Assembly: GCF_029714945.1 (NCBI RefSeq)
Contig: NZ_CP121634.1
Location: 9,135,001-9,199,000, forward strand
Origin: Bradyrhizobium sp. CIAT3101
Lineage (GTDB): Bacteria > Pseudomonadota > Alphaproteobacteria > Rhizobiales > Xanthobacteraceae
Length of the DNA: 64,000 nucleotides
Direction of reading: 5' to 3'
In this document: positions 50,296-59,888 of the stretch, piece by piece
How positions within the stretch are numbered: position 1 is the first letter of the stretch
Layout: every line of letters begins with the position of its first letter
Made by a program: the position numbers and the translations under genes
Notes under the pieces: model-generated
Told to the model about the DNA's origin: nothing
Seen by the model: the letters and a program-made list of their open reading frames with translations, nothing else
Databases searched by the model: none

Positions 50296-52011
50296 ATGAG
50301 CACCCCTGATCTCGTGATCCGCGGCGGCACCGTCGCGGACGGGCGTGGCGGCGAGCTGTTCGAGGCTGACGTCGCCATCACCGGCGGCAAGATCAGCGAG
50401 GTCGGCAAGGTCTCGGCCAAGGGCCGCGAGGAGATCGATGCGCGCGGCAAGCTGGTGACGCCGGGCTTCGTCGACGTGCACACCCATTATGACGGCCAGG
50501 TCACCTGGAGCCAGGACATCACGCCGTCGTCGCAGAACGGCGTCACCACCGCGATCATGGGCAATTGCGGCGTCGGTTTTGCGCCGTGCAAGCCGGCCGA
50601 TCACGTCCGCCTGATCCAACTGATGGAAGGCGTCGAGGACATTCCGGAGCCCGTGCTGAGCGCCGGCATTCCCTGGGCGTGGGAAAGCTTTCCGGATTAC
50701 ATGGACTGGCTGTCGAAGCGCGATTTCGACATCGACGTCGGCGCGCAGCTGCCGCATGCGGCGCTGCGGGTCTATGTCATGGGCGAGCGTGGCGCACGCC
50801 GCGATCCCTCGACGGCGGAAGACAACGCTGCGATGGCGAAGCTCGCGGGCGAAGCGGTGCGCTCCGGCGCGCTCGGCTTCTCGACCTCGCGCACGCTCAA
50901 CCACCGCACCTCGACCGGCGATTTCACGCCCACCTTGAAGGCCGGCGAAGACGAGCTCACCGCAATTGCCGGCGCGATGCACAGCCAGGGCCGCAGCGTG
51001 CTGCAATTCGTGCTGGATCTCTCCACCATCCACGAAGATCTGCCGATGATGCTGCGGGTGGCGGACAGCACAAGGTGCCCGATCTCGTTCTCGATCACCC
51101 AGAACGACAAGTCGCCCAACCGCTGGCGCCAGACGCTGGACGAGATCAATGCGGCGGCCAAGCGCGGCCTCTCCATCACCGCGCAGATCGCGGCGCGCCC
51201 GGTTGGCCTCCTGCTCGGGCTCGAGCTGTCGCGCAACCCGTTCCAGACCCATCCGAGCTACCAAGCGATCGCGCATCTGCCGCTCGGGGAGAGGTTGGCG
51301 CGGCTGCATCAGAGCGAGGTGCGCAAGGCGATTTTGAGCGAGACGGCGACGTCGACCGACGATCCGCTGTTCTTCCGTCCGAACTACGACAAGATGTTCC
51401 TGCTCGGCGATCCCCCGGATTATGAACAGCCGCCGGAGAACGCACTGGGCCCGCAGGCGCGCAAGCAGGGCCGGCAGCCGGAAGAGCTCGCTTATGACGC
51501 GATGCTGTCGGACGAGGGCCGCGGCATGCTCTACGTGCCATTCCTCAACTATGCCGACGGCAATCTGGACGCGACGCGCGAGATGCTGATCGATCCGCAG
51601 TCCGTGCCCGGCCTCTCCGACGGCGGCGCGCATTGCGGCATCATCTGCGACGCCAGCTTCCCGACCTATCTGCTGACGCACTGGACGCGTGATCGCAAAC
51701 GCGGCGAAAAGCTGACGATCCCGTTCGTGGTCGCGGCGCAGTCACGCAAGACCGCGCTGTCGGTCGGGCTGACCGATCGCGGCTTGATCGCGCCCGGGTA
51801 CAAAGCCGACGTCAACGTGATCGACTACGACCGGCTGCATCTGCATCCGCCGAAGGTGCACTACGATCTGCCGGTCGGCGGCCGTCGGCTGTTGCAGGAT
51901 GTGGATGGCTATGAGGCCACGATCGTGTCGGGCGTGGTGACGCGGCGGCACGGCGAGGCGACGGGACGCCGGCCGGGGAAGCTGATCCGGGGTGCGCAGG
52001 GGGTGAATTAG
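50296..52011 (+). CDS. Amidohydrolase, N-acyl-D-amino-acid deacylase (D-aminoacylase) type
   Basis: The 571 aa protein belongs to the urease-like amidohydrolase superfamily, with metal-binding VDVHTHYDGQVTW near residue 70 and a C-terminal composite beta-sandwich (GYKADVNVIDYDRLHLHPP). The segment LSDGGAHCGIICDASF carries a catalytic Asp. D-aminoacylases remove acyl groups from N-acyl-D-amino acids, but homologues act on other N-acyl or hydantoin-like compounds. The ATG at 50296 is preferred; the longer frame runs through the class F repeat. Confidence 0.85.
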   Translation: MSTPDLVIRGGTVADGRGGELFEADVAITGGKISEVGKVSAKGREEIDARGKLVTPGFVDVHTHYDGQVTWSQDITPSSQNGVTTAIMGNCGVGFAPCKPADHVRLIQLMEGVEDIPEPVLSAGIPWAWESFPDYMDWLSKRDFDIDVGAQLPHAALRVYVMGERGARRDPSTAEDNAAMAKLAGEAVRSGALGFSTSRTLNHRTSTGDFTPTLKAGEDELTAIAGAMHSQGRSVLQFVLDLSTIHEDLPMMLRVADSTRCPISFSITQNDKSPNRWRQTLDEINAAAKRGLSITAQIAARPVGLLLGLELSRNPFQTHPSYQAIAHLPLGERLARLHQSEVRKAILSETATSTDDPLFFRPNYDKMFLLGDPPDYEQPPENALGPQARKQGRQPEELAYDAMLSDEGRGMLYVPFLNYADGNLDATREMLIDPQSVPGLSDGGAHCGIICDASFPTYLLTHWTRDRKRGEKLTIPFVVAAQSRKTALSVGLTDRGLIAPGYKADVNVIDYDRLHLHPPKVHYDLPVGGRRLLQDVDGYEATIVSGVVTRRHGEATGRRPGKLIRGAQGVN

Positions 52012-52050
52012 GCGGAGTACGAGGCGCGAGGGTCGCGCCTCAATCTCTGC

Positions 52051-52185
52051 TGTCGTCCCGGCGAAGGCCGGGACCCATACGCCGCAGCAATCGTTTTGCG
52101 AAGACTCGGAGTTGCCAGCCTCGCGCCAAACCACTCCCTGTGGTTATGGGTCCCGGGCTCGCGCTACGCGCGCCCCGGGACGACA
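52051..52185. repeat. Class B intergenic repeat, copy 4
   Basis: It begins tgtcgtcccggcgaaggccg and ends with the inverted ccccgggacgaca. The core contains ccactccctgtggttatggg. It lies between the convergent amidohydrolase and MFS genes. Confidence 0.85.
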
Positions 52186-52217
52186 GCTGTGATTGGAGCG
52201 GGCTGCTTGCCCGTCGC

Positions 52218-53555
52218 TTACGTCGGCGAGACCGCGCCCTTCAGCCCGGCCTCGCGCGGCGCCGCGCCACGGATCAGGCGGGCCTTCTCCGTGTTCGGCC
52301 AGAGCAGCAGCAGGCCGATGACGCCGGAGCCGACCATCACCACTGCGTTGATGGTGAAGCCGGTCATGTAGCCGTTCAGCATGCTGCCGGCGCGCTGGAT
52401 CACGGTGCCCATCACCATCGGTGCGATGATGCCGGAGAGGGTGTAGAGCGCCCCGTAGATCGCGATGATGGCGCCGCGCTGCGAGGCCGGGGTGAATTCG
52501 CCGAGCATCGGCGGGCAGACCACGTAGATCGCACCGCAGAGACCCGAGCCGACGACGAGCAGCGCGATCTGCAGGCCAGCGCCCTGAACATGCGGCATCG
52601 TCGCCAGGATCAGGCCGCCGATGATCAGCGGCACCGAGCCGAGCACACCGCGCGAGATGCGCGTGGAGTAGCCGCGCGCCATCATGACCTGCGAGATCCA
52701 GCCCGTCAGGATGACGATGGTGGCGCCGAACACCCAGGGCAGGATCGAGATGTAGCCGGCCTGCTCCTGCGAGAAGCCGAGACCGGTGATGATGAACGCG
52801 GTGAACCAGGTCAGCCCGAGCGACAGCGCCCAATAGGCGCCGAAGGTCGCGATCACGCAGCCCAGGAAAGTGCGCGAGGTCAGCAGCTGGATGTAGGGAA
52901 TTTTCGGCTCATTGGCCGCGAGCGCCTTCGTGTCCTCGAGCGGGCCCTCCTTGCCGAGCGCCAGCCAGGCACAGACCCAGATCAGGCCGACGACACCGAG
53001 CGCGCCGAAGGCATAGTGCCAGGAGTGATTGACGATGACCCAGTTCAGCGCCGGCACGGCGAGGATGACGCCGAAGGCCGAGCCCTGCGACAGGATCGCG
53101 GTCGGCAGCGTGCGCTTCTCATCCGGGAACCATTTGTAGATCGCGTGCGCGGCGACCGAAAAGGCCGGGCCTTCGCCAGCGCCAAGCACGATGCGGCAGA
53201 TCAGCAGCGTGGTGAAGGAGACGGTGCCGACCATCGGAAACTGCGCCAGCGCCCAGATCACCGCCAGCGTCAGCAGCACCCAGCGCGTCGGCACCTTGTT
53301 GACGATGAAGCCGACCACGATCGCCGAGACCGAGAACAGGATGAAGAACGAGGAGCCAAGCATGCCGAATTGCGCAGGCTCGAGCTTCAGATCGGTCATG
53401 ATCGGGACGCCGGCGAGGCCGACGACGATCTTGTCCGCGAAGTTCACCACCATGAAGAGGAAGAGGAGAAAAGTGACGGTCCAGGCGCCCTTCGGCGTTT
53501 CCTTAGTTACCCCTGCCGTCTTGGCCGCCGCGGACGGCATTCCCTGAGCGCTCAT
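52218..53555 (-). CDS. MFS transporter, anion/cation symporter (ACS) type
   Basis: A 445 aa carrier with 12 membrane segments; WTVTFLLFLFMVVNFADKIVVGLA and VGFIVNKVPTRWVLL (loop 2-3) fit the ACS/phthalate-permease-like branch. It probably imports an organic anion; substrate unknown. The ATG at 53555 is preferred over 53558 because GGGGAG is too close to the latter. It is divergent from the ABC module. Confidence 0.87.
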   Translation of the reverse strand: MSAQGMPSAAAKTAGVTKETPKGAWTVTFLLFLFMVVNFADKIVVGLAGVPIMTDLKLEPAQFGMLGSSFFILFSVSAIVVGFIVNKVPTRWVLLTLAVIWALAQFPMVGTVSFTTLLICRIVLGAGEGPAFSVAAHAIYKWFPDEKRTLPTAILSQGSAFGVILAVPALNWVIVNHSWHYAFGALGVVGLIWVCAWLALGKEGPLEDTKALAANEPKIPYIQLLTSRTFLGCVIATFGAYWALSLGLTWFTAFIITGLGFSQEQAGYISILPWVFGATIVILTGWISQVMMARGYSTRISRGVLGSVPLIIGGLILATMPHVQGAGLQIALLVVGSGLCGAIYVVCPPMLGEFTPASQRGAIIAIYGALYTLSGIIAPMVMGTVIQRAGSMLNGYMTGFTINAVVMVGSGVIGLLLLWPNTEKARLIRGAAPREAGLKGAVSPT

Positions 53556-53667
53556 CATTCTCCCCGTATGTCTTTTTCGGCACTTTTGATCCGGCCGTCT
53601 CGTGAGCTAACAACGGCTTGAACGGCAACGCAACCCCGGCATTTCCACAGTAAGTGTGCTACGCAGC

Positions 53668-54347
<680 letters not shown>

Positions 54348-54351
<4 letters not shown>

Positions 54352-56810
54352 GACGCGCGCTGTGGGTGCTCGCCGTACTGCTCAGCCATTGGCGGCGACA
54401 CCGGATGCAGTTCGCAACGCTGCTGATCGGCCTGATCGCGGCGACAGCGCTGTGGAGCGGCGTCCAGGCGATCAACCAGCAGGCCCGCAGCGCCTATGAC
54501 CGCGCGGCCGCGACGTTCGGCGGTGTCCGCACCGCGATGCTGGTGGCACCTAACGCGGCGACGTTTCCGCAAGAGCTGTTCATCAAGCTCCGCCGCGCGG
54601 GCTGGCCGGTCTCGCCGGTGCTGGAAGGCCGCGTTCAGATCAATGGACGCTCGGTGCGGCTGCTCGGCATCGAGCCGGTGACGCTGCCGGCCGACGTCGG
54701 CAACGCGCCGCGCCTCGGCGCGGCCGATCTCGGCAGCTTCGTTGCCGCGCCCGGCCAGACGCTGGTGGCGCAGGAAACGCTGGGCGATTTGCATGAGCAG
54801 GACGGCGCGACGCCCGCGATCAGCAGCGGCGCAAAGCTGCCGCCGCTGCATGTGCTGCCGCAGCTCGTGCCCGACGTGCTGGTGGTCGATATCGGCGTGG
54901 CGCAGCTTCTGCTGAACAAGCCGGATCAGGTCTCACGCCTCTTGATCGGCAAGGCGAAGGGCAAGCCCGCGCCACTTGCAGGCATCATTGGCGACCAATT
55001 GCAGCTGATAGAGCCGACCGCGGAGACCGAGCTGGAGCGACTGACCGACAGTTTCCATCTCAACCTCACCGCCTTCGGCCTGCTGTCCTTCTTCGTCGGC
55101 CTCTTCATCGTCAATTCGGCCGTCGGCCTTGCCTTCGAGCAGCGACTGCCGATGCTGCGGACCTTGCGCGCCTGCGGCGCCTCGGCGCGACTGGTCAACA
55201 GCGTGCTGGTGATCGAGCTGGTGGCACTGGCGCTGGTCGCCGGCCTGATCGGACTCGTCTGCGGCTATTTCATCGCGGCGGCGCTGTTGCCCGACGTGGC
55301 GGCGTCGCTACGCGGGCTCTATGGCGCACAAATCCCCGGGCAGCTCACGCTCCGGCCCGAATGGTGGCTTGCCGGCATCGGCATCAGCGTGGCCGGTGCG
55401 ATCGTGGCGGCCGCGACCAGCCTGATCAAGGCGATCAGGATGCCGGTGCTGGCGACCGCGCAGCCGCATGCCTGGCAGCAGCGACAGCGCCGCTGGCTGA
55501 TCCTGCAAAGCGTCGCCGCCTGTGCCGTATTCGCGGTCGCACTGTTGCTGCTCCAATACGGGCAATCGCTGATCGCGGGCTTCGGCCTGCTGGCGGCGCT
55601 GATGCTTGGCGCGGCGCTGATCCTGCCTGCCTTCCTCGAGATCCTGCTGCTCGCGGGCCAGCGTTTTGCGCGCGGTCCGCTGGCGCTGTGGTTCTGGGCG
55701 GACAGCCGGCAGCAGCTGTCGGGATTGTCGCTGGCGCTGATGGCGCTGCTGCTCGCGCTGGCCGTCAATGTCGGGGTCTCCACCATGGTGGAAACGTTCA
55801 GCCGCACCTTCGTCGGCTGGCTCGATGGACGGCTTGCCGCCGACGTCTACATCAGCGCGGCCGACAATGCGCAAGGCGTGGCGATCCGCAACTGGCTGAA
55901 GGATCGCAGCGAGGTTTTGGCGATCCTGTCGGGCGGGCGCGCGGAGACGCTAGTCGCGGGCCAGCCGGTGGAATTGCTCGGCCTGCCCGATCACGCGCTC
56001 TATCGCGAGCGCTGGCCGCTGCTGGAGACCGCGCCGCGCGCCTGGACGCAGCTCGTGCCGGGCAATGCCGCCTTCATCAGCGAGCAGCTCAGCCGCCGCC
56101 TCAACGTCCGCGTCGGCGATGTCATCGAGGTGCCGGCGCCGGGCGGGACCTGGGAGCTCGACATCGTCGGCATCTATGCTGATTACGGCAATCCCAAGGG
56201 CCAGCTTGCGGTGAATGTGGCGGCGCTGATCCGACAGTTTCCGCAAACGCCGCAAACGCGGATCGGGCTCATTGTTCCCCGCGATAACATTCCCGGCCTG
56301 ATCACAGCCTTGCAGAAGCAGTTCGCGCTCGACGACCGCGCCGTGGCCGACCAAGCGACGGTGAAGGCGGAATCGATCCGCATCTTCAACCGCACCTTTG
56401 CGGTGACATCGGCGCTGAATGCCTTCACGCTCGGCGTCGCCGGCATCGCGCTGTTGACCAGCCTGCTGACGCTGGCGAACTCGCGCCTGCCGCAGCTTGC
56501 CCCGCTCTGGGCGATCGGCATCACGCGGCCGCGCCTTGCCGCGGTCGAGCTGACCAAGACGCTGTCGGTGGCGCTGTTCACCTCGCTGCTGGCCGTGCCG
56601 CTCGGCCTGCTGGTGGCGTGGTGCCTGATCGCGATCGTGAACGTGAAGGCGTTCGGGTGGCGGCTGCCGTTCCATGTCTTCCCGCTGCAACTGGTCGAGC
56701 TGGTCGCGGTCGCGCTGATCGCCTCGCTGCTCGCGGCGCTGCTGCCGGTGTTGCGGCTGGCGCGGATGCAGCCGGCAAGCCTCGTCAAGGTGTTTGCCAA
56801 TGAGCGCTGA
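54348..56810 (+). CDS. ABC transporter permease, FtsX-like with two FtsX repeats
   Basis: The 820 aa protein has one N-terminal helix (about 22-42) and a periplasmic domain. It has two FtsX-type four-helix groups (about 235-420 and 680-810) with LTAFGLLSFFVGLFIVNSAVGLAFEQR and NAFTLGVAGIALLTSLLTL. This is the layout of the AttF/YbbP-type permeases, which work with LolD-like ATPases as mechanotransmission or lipoprotein/hydrophobe exporters. The end overlaps the next gene by 11 bases. Confidence 0.88.
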
Positions 56811-57882
56811 CAAACTTTCGCGACGCGCCTTTGCCGGCGGCGTCGCCGCGCTCGCCCTCGCGCGTCGCGCACATGCGCAAGGCTATGCCGGGCTCGGCGA
56901 GACCGCCGACGGCTTTGCGAATGTCACGCCGGGAAAGGCATTCACCTTCCCGGCCGATCACGGGCCACATCCGGCATTTCGGATCGAGTGGTGGTATCTC
57001 ACGGCGAACCTCGTCGACAGCAGTGGCGCGGCTTGCGGGCTGCAATGGACGCTGTTTCGCCAGGCCGCAAAGCCGGGACCGCAAGCCGAGGGCTGGGCCA
57101 ATCAGCAGATCTGGATGGCACATGCCGCGGTGACGCGTGCCGACACCCACCGCTTCAACGAGCTGTTTTCCCGCGGCGGCATCGGGCAGGCCAACGTCGA
57201 AGCGAAACCATTCGCGGCATGGATCGACGATTGGGAGATGAAGGGTTCTGAGCGCACCGACGATCGTACCCTGGCGCCGATAACGCTGAAGGCATCCGGC
57301 ACCGATTTCAGCTACGCGCTCACGCTTGAATCGGATCGCCCCGTCGTCTTGCAAGGCGACGGCGGCTACAGCCGCAAGTCGGAACGCGGGCAAGCGTCCT
57401 ATTATTACAGCCAGCCGTTCTACCGCGCCCGCGGCACGCTCACCATCGACGACAAGCCGGTCGATGTATCCGGCCAGGCCTGGATGGATCGGGAATGGAG
57501 CAGCCAGCCGCTCGACACCGACCAGACCGGTTGGGACTGGCTGTCGCTGCATCTCGCCTCCGGCGACAAGCTGATGCTGTACCGGCTGCGCCAGAAGGAC
57601 GGCAAGGATTATCCGTTCGGCAACTGGATCAGCGCCTCAGGCGAGACGCAGATGATTGCGGGCAGCGACATCCAGATGGTTCCGAAGGTCAGAGCCGAAG
57701 TTGCGGGACGCAAGCTGCCGGTGGAATGGCAGATCGCGATCCCGTCACGGTCCTTCTCGATTGCCTGCAAGCCGCTCAATCCAAAAGCCTGGATGGGGAC
57801 CGGCTTCTCCTATTGGGAAGGACCGATCAGCTTCGCTGGCACGCATGACGGCGTTGGCTATCTCGAGCTGACCGGCTATTGA
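56800..57882 (+). CDS. Exported lipocalin-like protein, AttH/CrtC family
   Basis: A 360 aa protein with a twin-arginine-like signal (KLSRRAFAGGVAALALARRAHA) and the two-domain lipocalin-like body of the AttH/hydroxyneurosporene-dehydratase superfamily: PAFRIEWWYLTANLVD, WMAHAAVT, and WMDREWSSQPLDTDQTGWDW. It overlaps the permease gene. The family is predicted to be a secreted hydrolase or a ligand binder for the associated ABC module. It need not act on carotenoids, and none of the other crt genes is nearby. Confidence 0.85.
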   Translation: MSADKLSRRAFAGGVAALALARRAHAQGYAGLGETADGFANVTPGKAFTFPADHGPHPAFRIEWWYLTANLVDSSGAACGLQWTLFRQAAKPGPQAEGWANQQIWMAHAAVTRADTHRFNELFSRGGIGQANVEAKPFAAWIDDWEMKGSERTDDRTLAPITLKASGTDFSYALTLESDRPVVLQGDGGYSRKSERGQASYYYSQPFYRARGTLTIDDKPVDVSGQAWMDREWSSQPLDTDQTGWDWLSLHLASGDKLMLYRLRQKDGKDYPFGNWISASGETQMIAGSDIQMVPKVRAEVAGRKLPVEWQIAIPSRSFSIACKPLNPKAWMGTGFSYWEGPISFAGTHDGVGYLELTGY

Positions 57883-57908
57883 GCTGCATCTGACTGCCGG
57901 AGGCTTCG

Positions 57909-58295
57909 ATGTATCATCTCACCGCCCTCGTCACGCTGCTGGCGATTGCATTCTATCTCTTCGTCACCATCAACGTCTCGCGAGCACGTTCGAGGACGGG
58001 CATCAAGGTGCCGGCGACATCGGGCCATCCGGATTTCGAGCGCGCCTTTCGCATCCAGGCCAACACACTGGAATGGATGCCGATTGTCCTGCCGTCGCTC
58101 TGGCTGTCCGCGGTCTATATCGGCGATACCATCGCAGCCGCGCTCGGCGCGGTCTGGATCATCGGCCGCGTGGTGTACTTCATCGGATATTCGAAGGCGG
58201 CGGCGAAGCGCGGCCCGGGATTTCTGATCCAGGCGCTCGCGGCGCTTGCACTGTGGGTGGGGGCGCTGGGCGCGGTGGTGTTGCGGCTGGTGTGA
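57909..58295 (+). CDS. MAPEG family membrane protein
   Basis: A 128 aa four-helix protein of the MAPEG (microsomal GST-like) family, with the motif FERAFRIQANTLEWMPIVLPSLWL that includes the conserved glutathione-contact residues Arg, Asn and Glu. It lies 26 bp after the AttH-like gene and may be in the same transcript. Substrate unknown. Confidence 0.87.
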   Translation: MYHLTALVTLLAIAFYLFVTINVSRARSRTGIKVPATSGHPDFERAFRIQANTLEWMPIVLPSLWLSAVYIGDTIAAALGAVWIIGRVVYFIGYSKAAAKRGPGFLIQALAALALWVGALGAVVLRLV

Positions 58296-58320
58296 GGCAG
58301 CGGTCTCTACGGATTCCGCC

Positions 58321-58463
58321 GTCGTCCCGGACAAGCGCAGCGAAGCGGAGCGCCGATCCGGGACCCGTACCCACAGGGAGATATTTGGCGAAGACTCGGA
58401 GTTACCAACTCGCGCCACACTCCTCCCTGGGGTTATGGGTCCCGGCGTGCGCCGGGACGACAG
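58321..58463. repeat. Class B intergenic repeat, copy 5
   Basis: It begins gtcgtcccggacaagcgcag and ends ccggcgtgcgccgggacgac; the core has ctcctccctggggttatggg. It is between the convergent MAPEG and SBP genes. Confidence 0.85.
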
Positions 58464-58495
58464 CAAGGGTGTGGCGCTAGCGTTGGCTTATCGCC

Positions 58496-59686
58496 TCACT
58501 TCGTCAGCGGGCACCCGCTTTCCTTGGCGGTGAAGAACGCCTTGTCGCCGGGGACGGTCGCGATCTCCTTGTAATAATCCCACGGCTTCTTCGATTCCGA
58601 GGGCTTCTTGACCTCGAACAGATACATGTCGTGGACCATGCGGCCGTTCTCAAGCACTTTGCCCTTGGCAAAGGCGTCGTCGACCGGCAACTCCTTCAGC
58701 TTCTTGGCGACGGCTTCGGCGTCCTTGGTGCCGGCGGCCTTCACCGCCTTCAGATAGCTCAACGTCGCCGAATAGGTACCGGCGTGGATCATGCTCGGCA
58801 TCCGCCCGGTGCGCTTGAAGAAGCGCTCGGAGAACGCGCGCGTGGTGTCGTCATGATCCCAGTAAAAGCCTTCGGTCAGCACCAGGCCCTGCGCCGCCTG
58901 CAAGCCCAGACCATGCACCTCGGCGAGCGTCATCAGCAGGCCGGCGAGCTTCTGGCCACCCTGCACGATGCCGAATTCGGCCGCCTGCTTGATCGAGTTG
59001 GTGGTGTCCTGGCCGGCATTGGCGAGACCGACGATCTTCGCCTTCGAGCTCTGCGCCTGGAGCAGGAAGGACGAGAAGTCCGACGAGTTGAGCGGCACGC
59101 GGACCGAGCCCAGCACCTTGCCGCCATTGGCGGTGACGATCTCGCTGGTGTCCTTTTCCAGTGCGTAGCCGAACGCGTAGTCAGCCGTGAGGAAGAACCA
59201 GCTGTCGCCGCCGGCCTTGGTCAGCGCGCCGCCGGTGCCTACCGCGAGCGCGTGGGTGTCGAACGCCCAGTGGAAACCATAGGGCGAGCACGCAGACCCG
59301 GTGATGCTCGACGTGGCCGCGCCGACCACGATGTCGATCTTCTTCTTTTCCTTCGACAGGTCCTGCACGGCGAGCGCCACCGACGACGTCGTCAATTCCG
59401 TGATCATGTCGACACCATCGGCGTCATACCAGCGCCGGGCGATCGACGTCGCCAGATCGGGCTTGTTCTGGTGATCGGCGGTGACCATCTCGACCTTCTG
59501 GCCGAGCACCTCGCCGCCAAAATCCTCGATCGCCATCTTGGCCGCTTCGACCGAATACTTGCCGCCGTAATCGGCGTAGACGCCGGACTGATCGTTCAGG
59601 ATGCCGATCTTGACGCCTTGCGCGGAGGCCGGCGCGGCCAGCAACAGAGCCGACGTTGCGACAGCGGCCAAAAGTGCTGATTTCAT
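58496..59686 (-). CDS. ABC transporter substrate-binding protein, branched-chain amino acid/aromatic acid type
   Basis: A 396 aa Peripla_BP_6 protein with a signal peptide (LLAAVATSALLLAAPASAQ) and mature start VKIGILNDQSGVYADYGG. It is a clear paralogue of the SBP at 1912-3123 (shared ADHQNKPDLATSIARRWYD-like segment, GFYWDHDDTTRAF, MYLFEVKKPSESKKPWDYYK). GGGAG precedes the ATG. No permease or ATPase gene adjoins. The ligand is unknown. Confidence 0.9.
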   Translation of the reverse strand: MKSALLAAVATSALLLAAPASAQGVKIGILNDQSGVYADYGGKYSVEAAKMAIEDFGGEVLGQKVEMVTADHQNKPDLATSIARRWYDADGVDMITELTTSSVALAVQDLSKEKKKIDIVVGAATSSITGSACSPYGFHWAFDTHALAVGTGGALTKAGGDSWFFLTADYAFGYALEKDTSEIVTANGGKVLGSVRVPLNSSDFSSFLLQAQSSKAKIVGLANAGQDTTNSIKQAAEFGIVQGGQKLAGLLMTLAEVHGLGLQAAQGLVLTEGFYWDHDDTTRAFSERFFKRTGRMPSMIHAGTYSATLSYLKAVKAAGTKDAEAVAKKLKELPVDDAFAKGKVLENGRMVHDMYLFEVKKPSESKKPWDYYKEIATVPGDKAFFTAKESGCPLTK

Positions 59687-59804
59687 CTGTTAACTCCCAG
59701 CAGTGTTCTGTTTTGAAATCGCGCGGATACTAGTGAAGAAGACCGGCCGTGCCCATCGGTTTTGCGTAGGCCGTTAGTATGGAGGTGGCGCGGCATTCTC
59801 CGCC

Positions 59805-59849
59805 GTCGTCCCGGCCTAGTGCGCAATTGCGCACTAGGCCGGGACGACA
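59805..59849. repeat. Class F short palindrome, copy 2
   Basis: gtcgtcccggcctAGTGCGCAATTGCGCACTaggccgggacgac is an almost perfect 45 bp palindrome. The 200 bp gap it lies in, between SBP and RND genes, shows no gene. Confidence 0.88.
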
Positions 59850-59888
59850 CTGGGGGCGTTGATGCACTTTCTGGCCCCGGAGGCAGCC

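Noticed and set aside
56800..57882. Carotenoid 1,2-hydratase (CrtC) function
   Set aside because: The fold family is shared, but there are no carotenoid genes nearby and the gene overlaps an FtsX-type permease, which fits the AttH branch.
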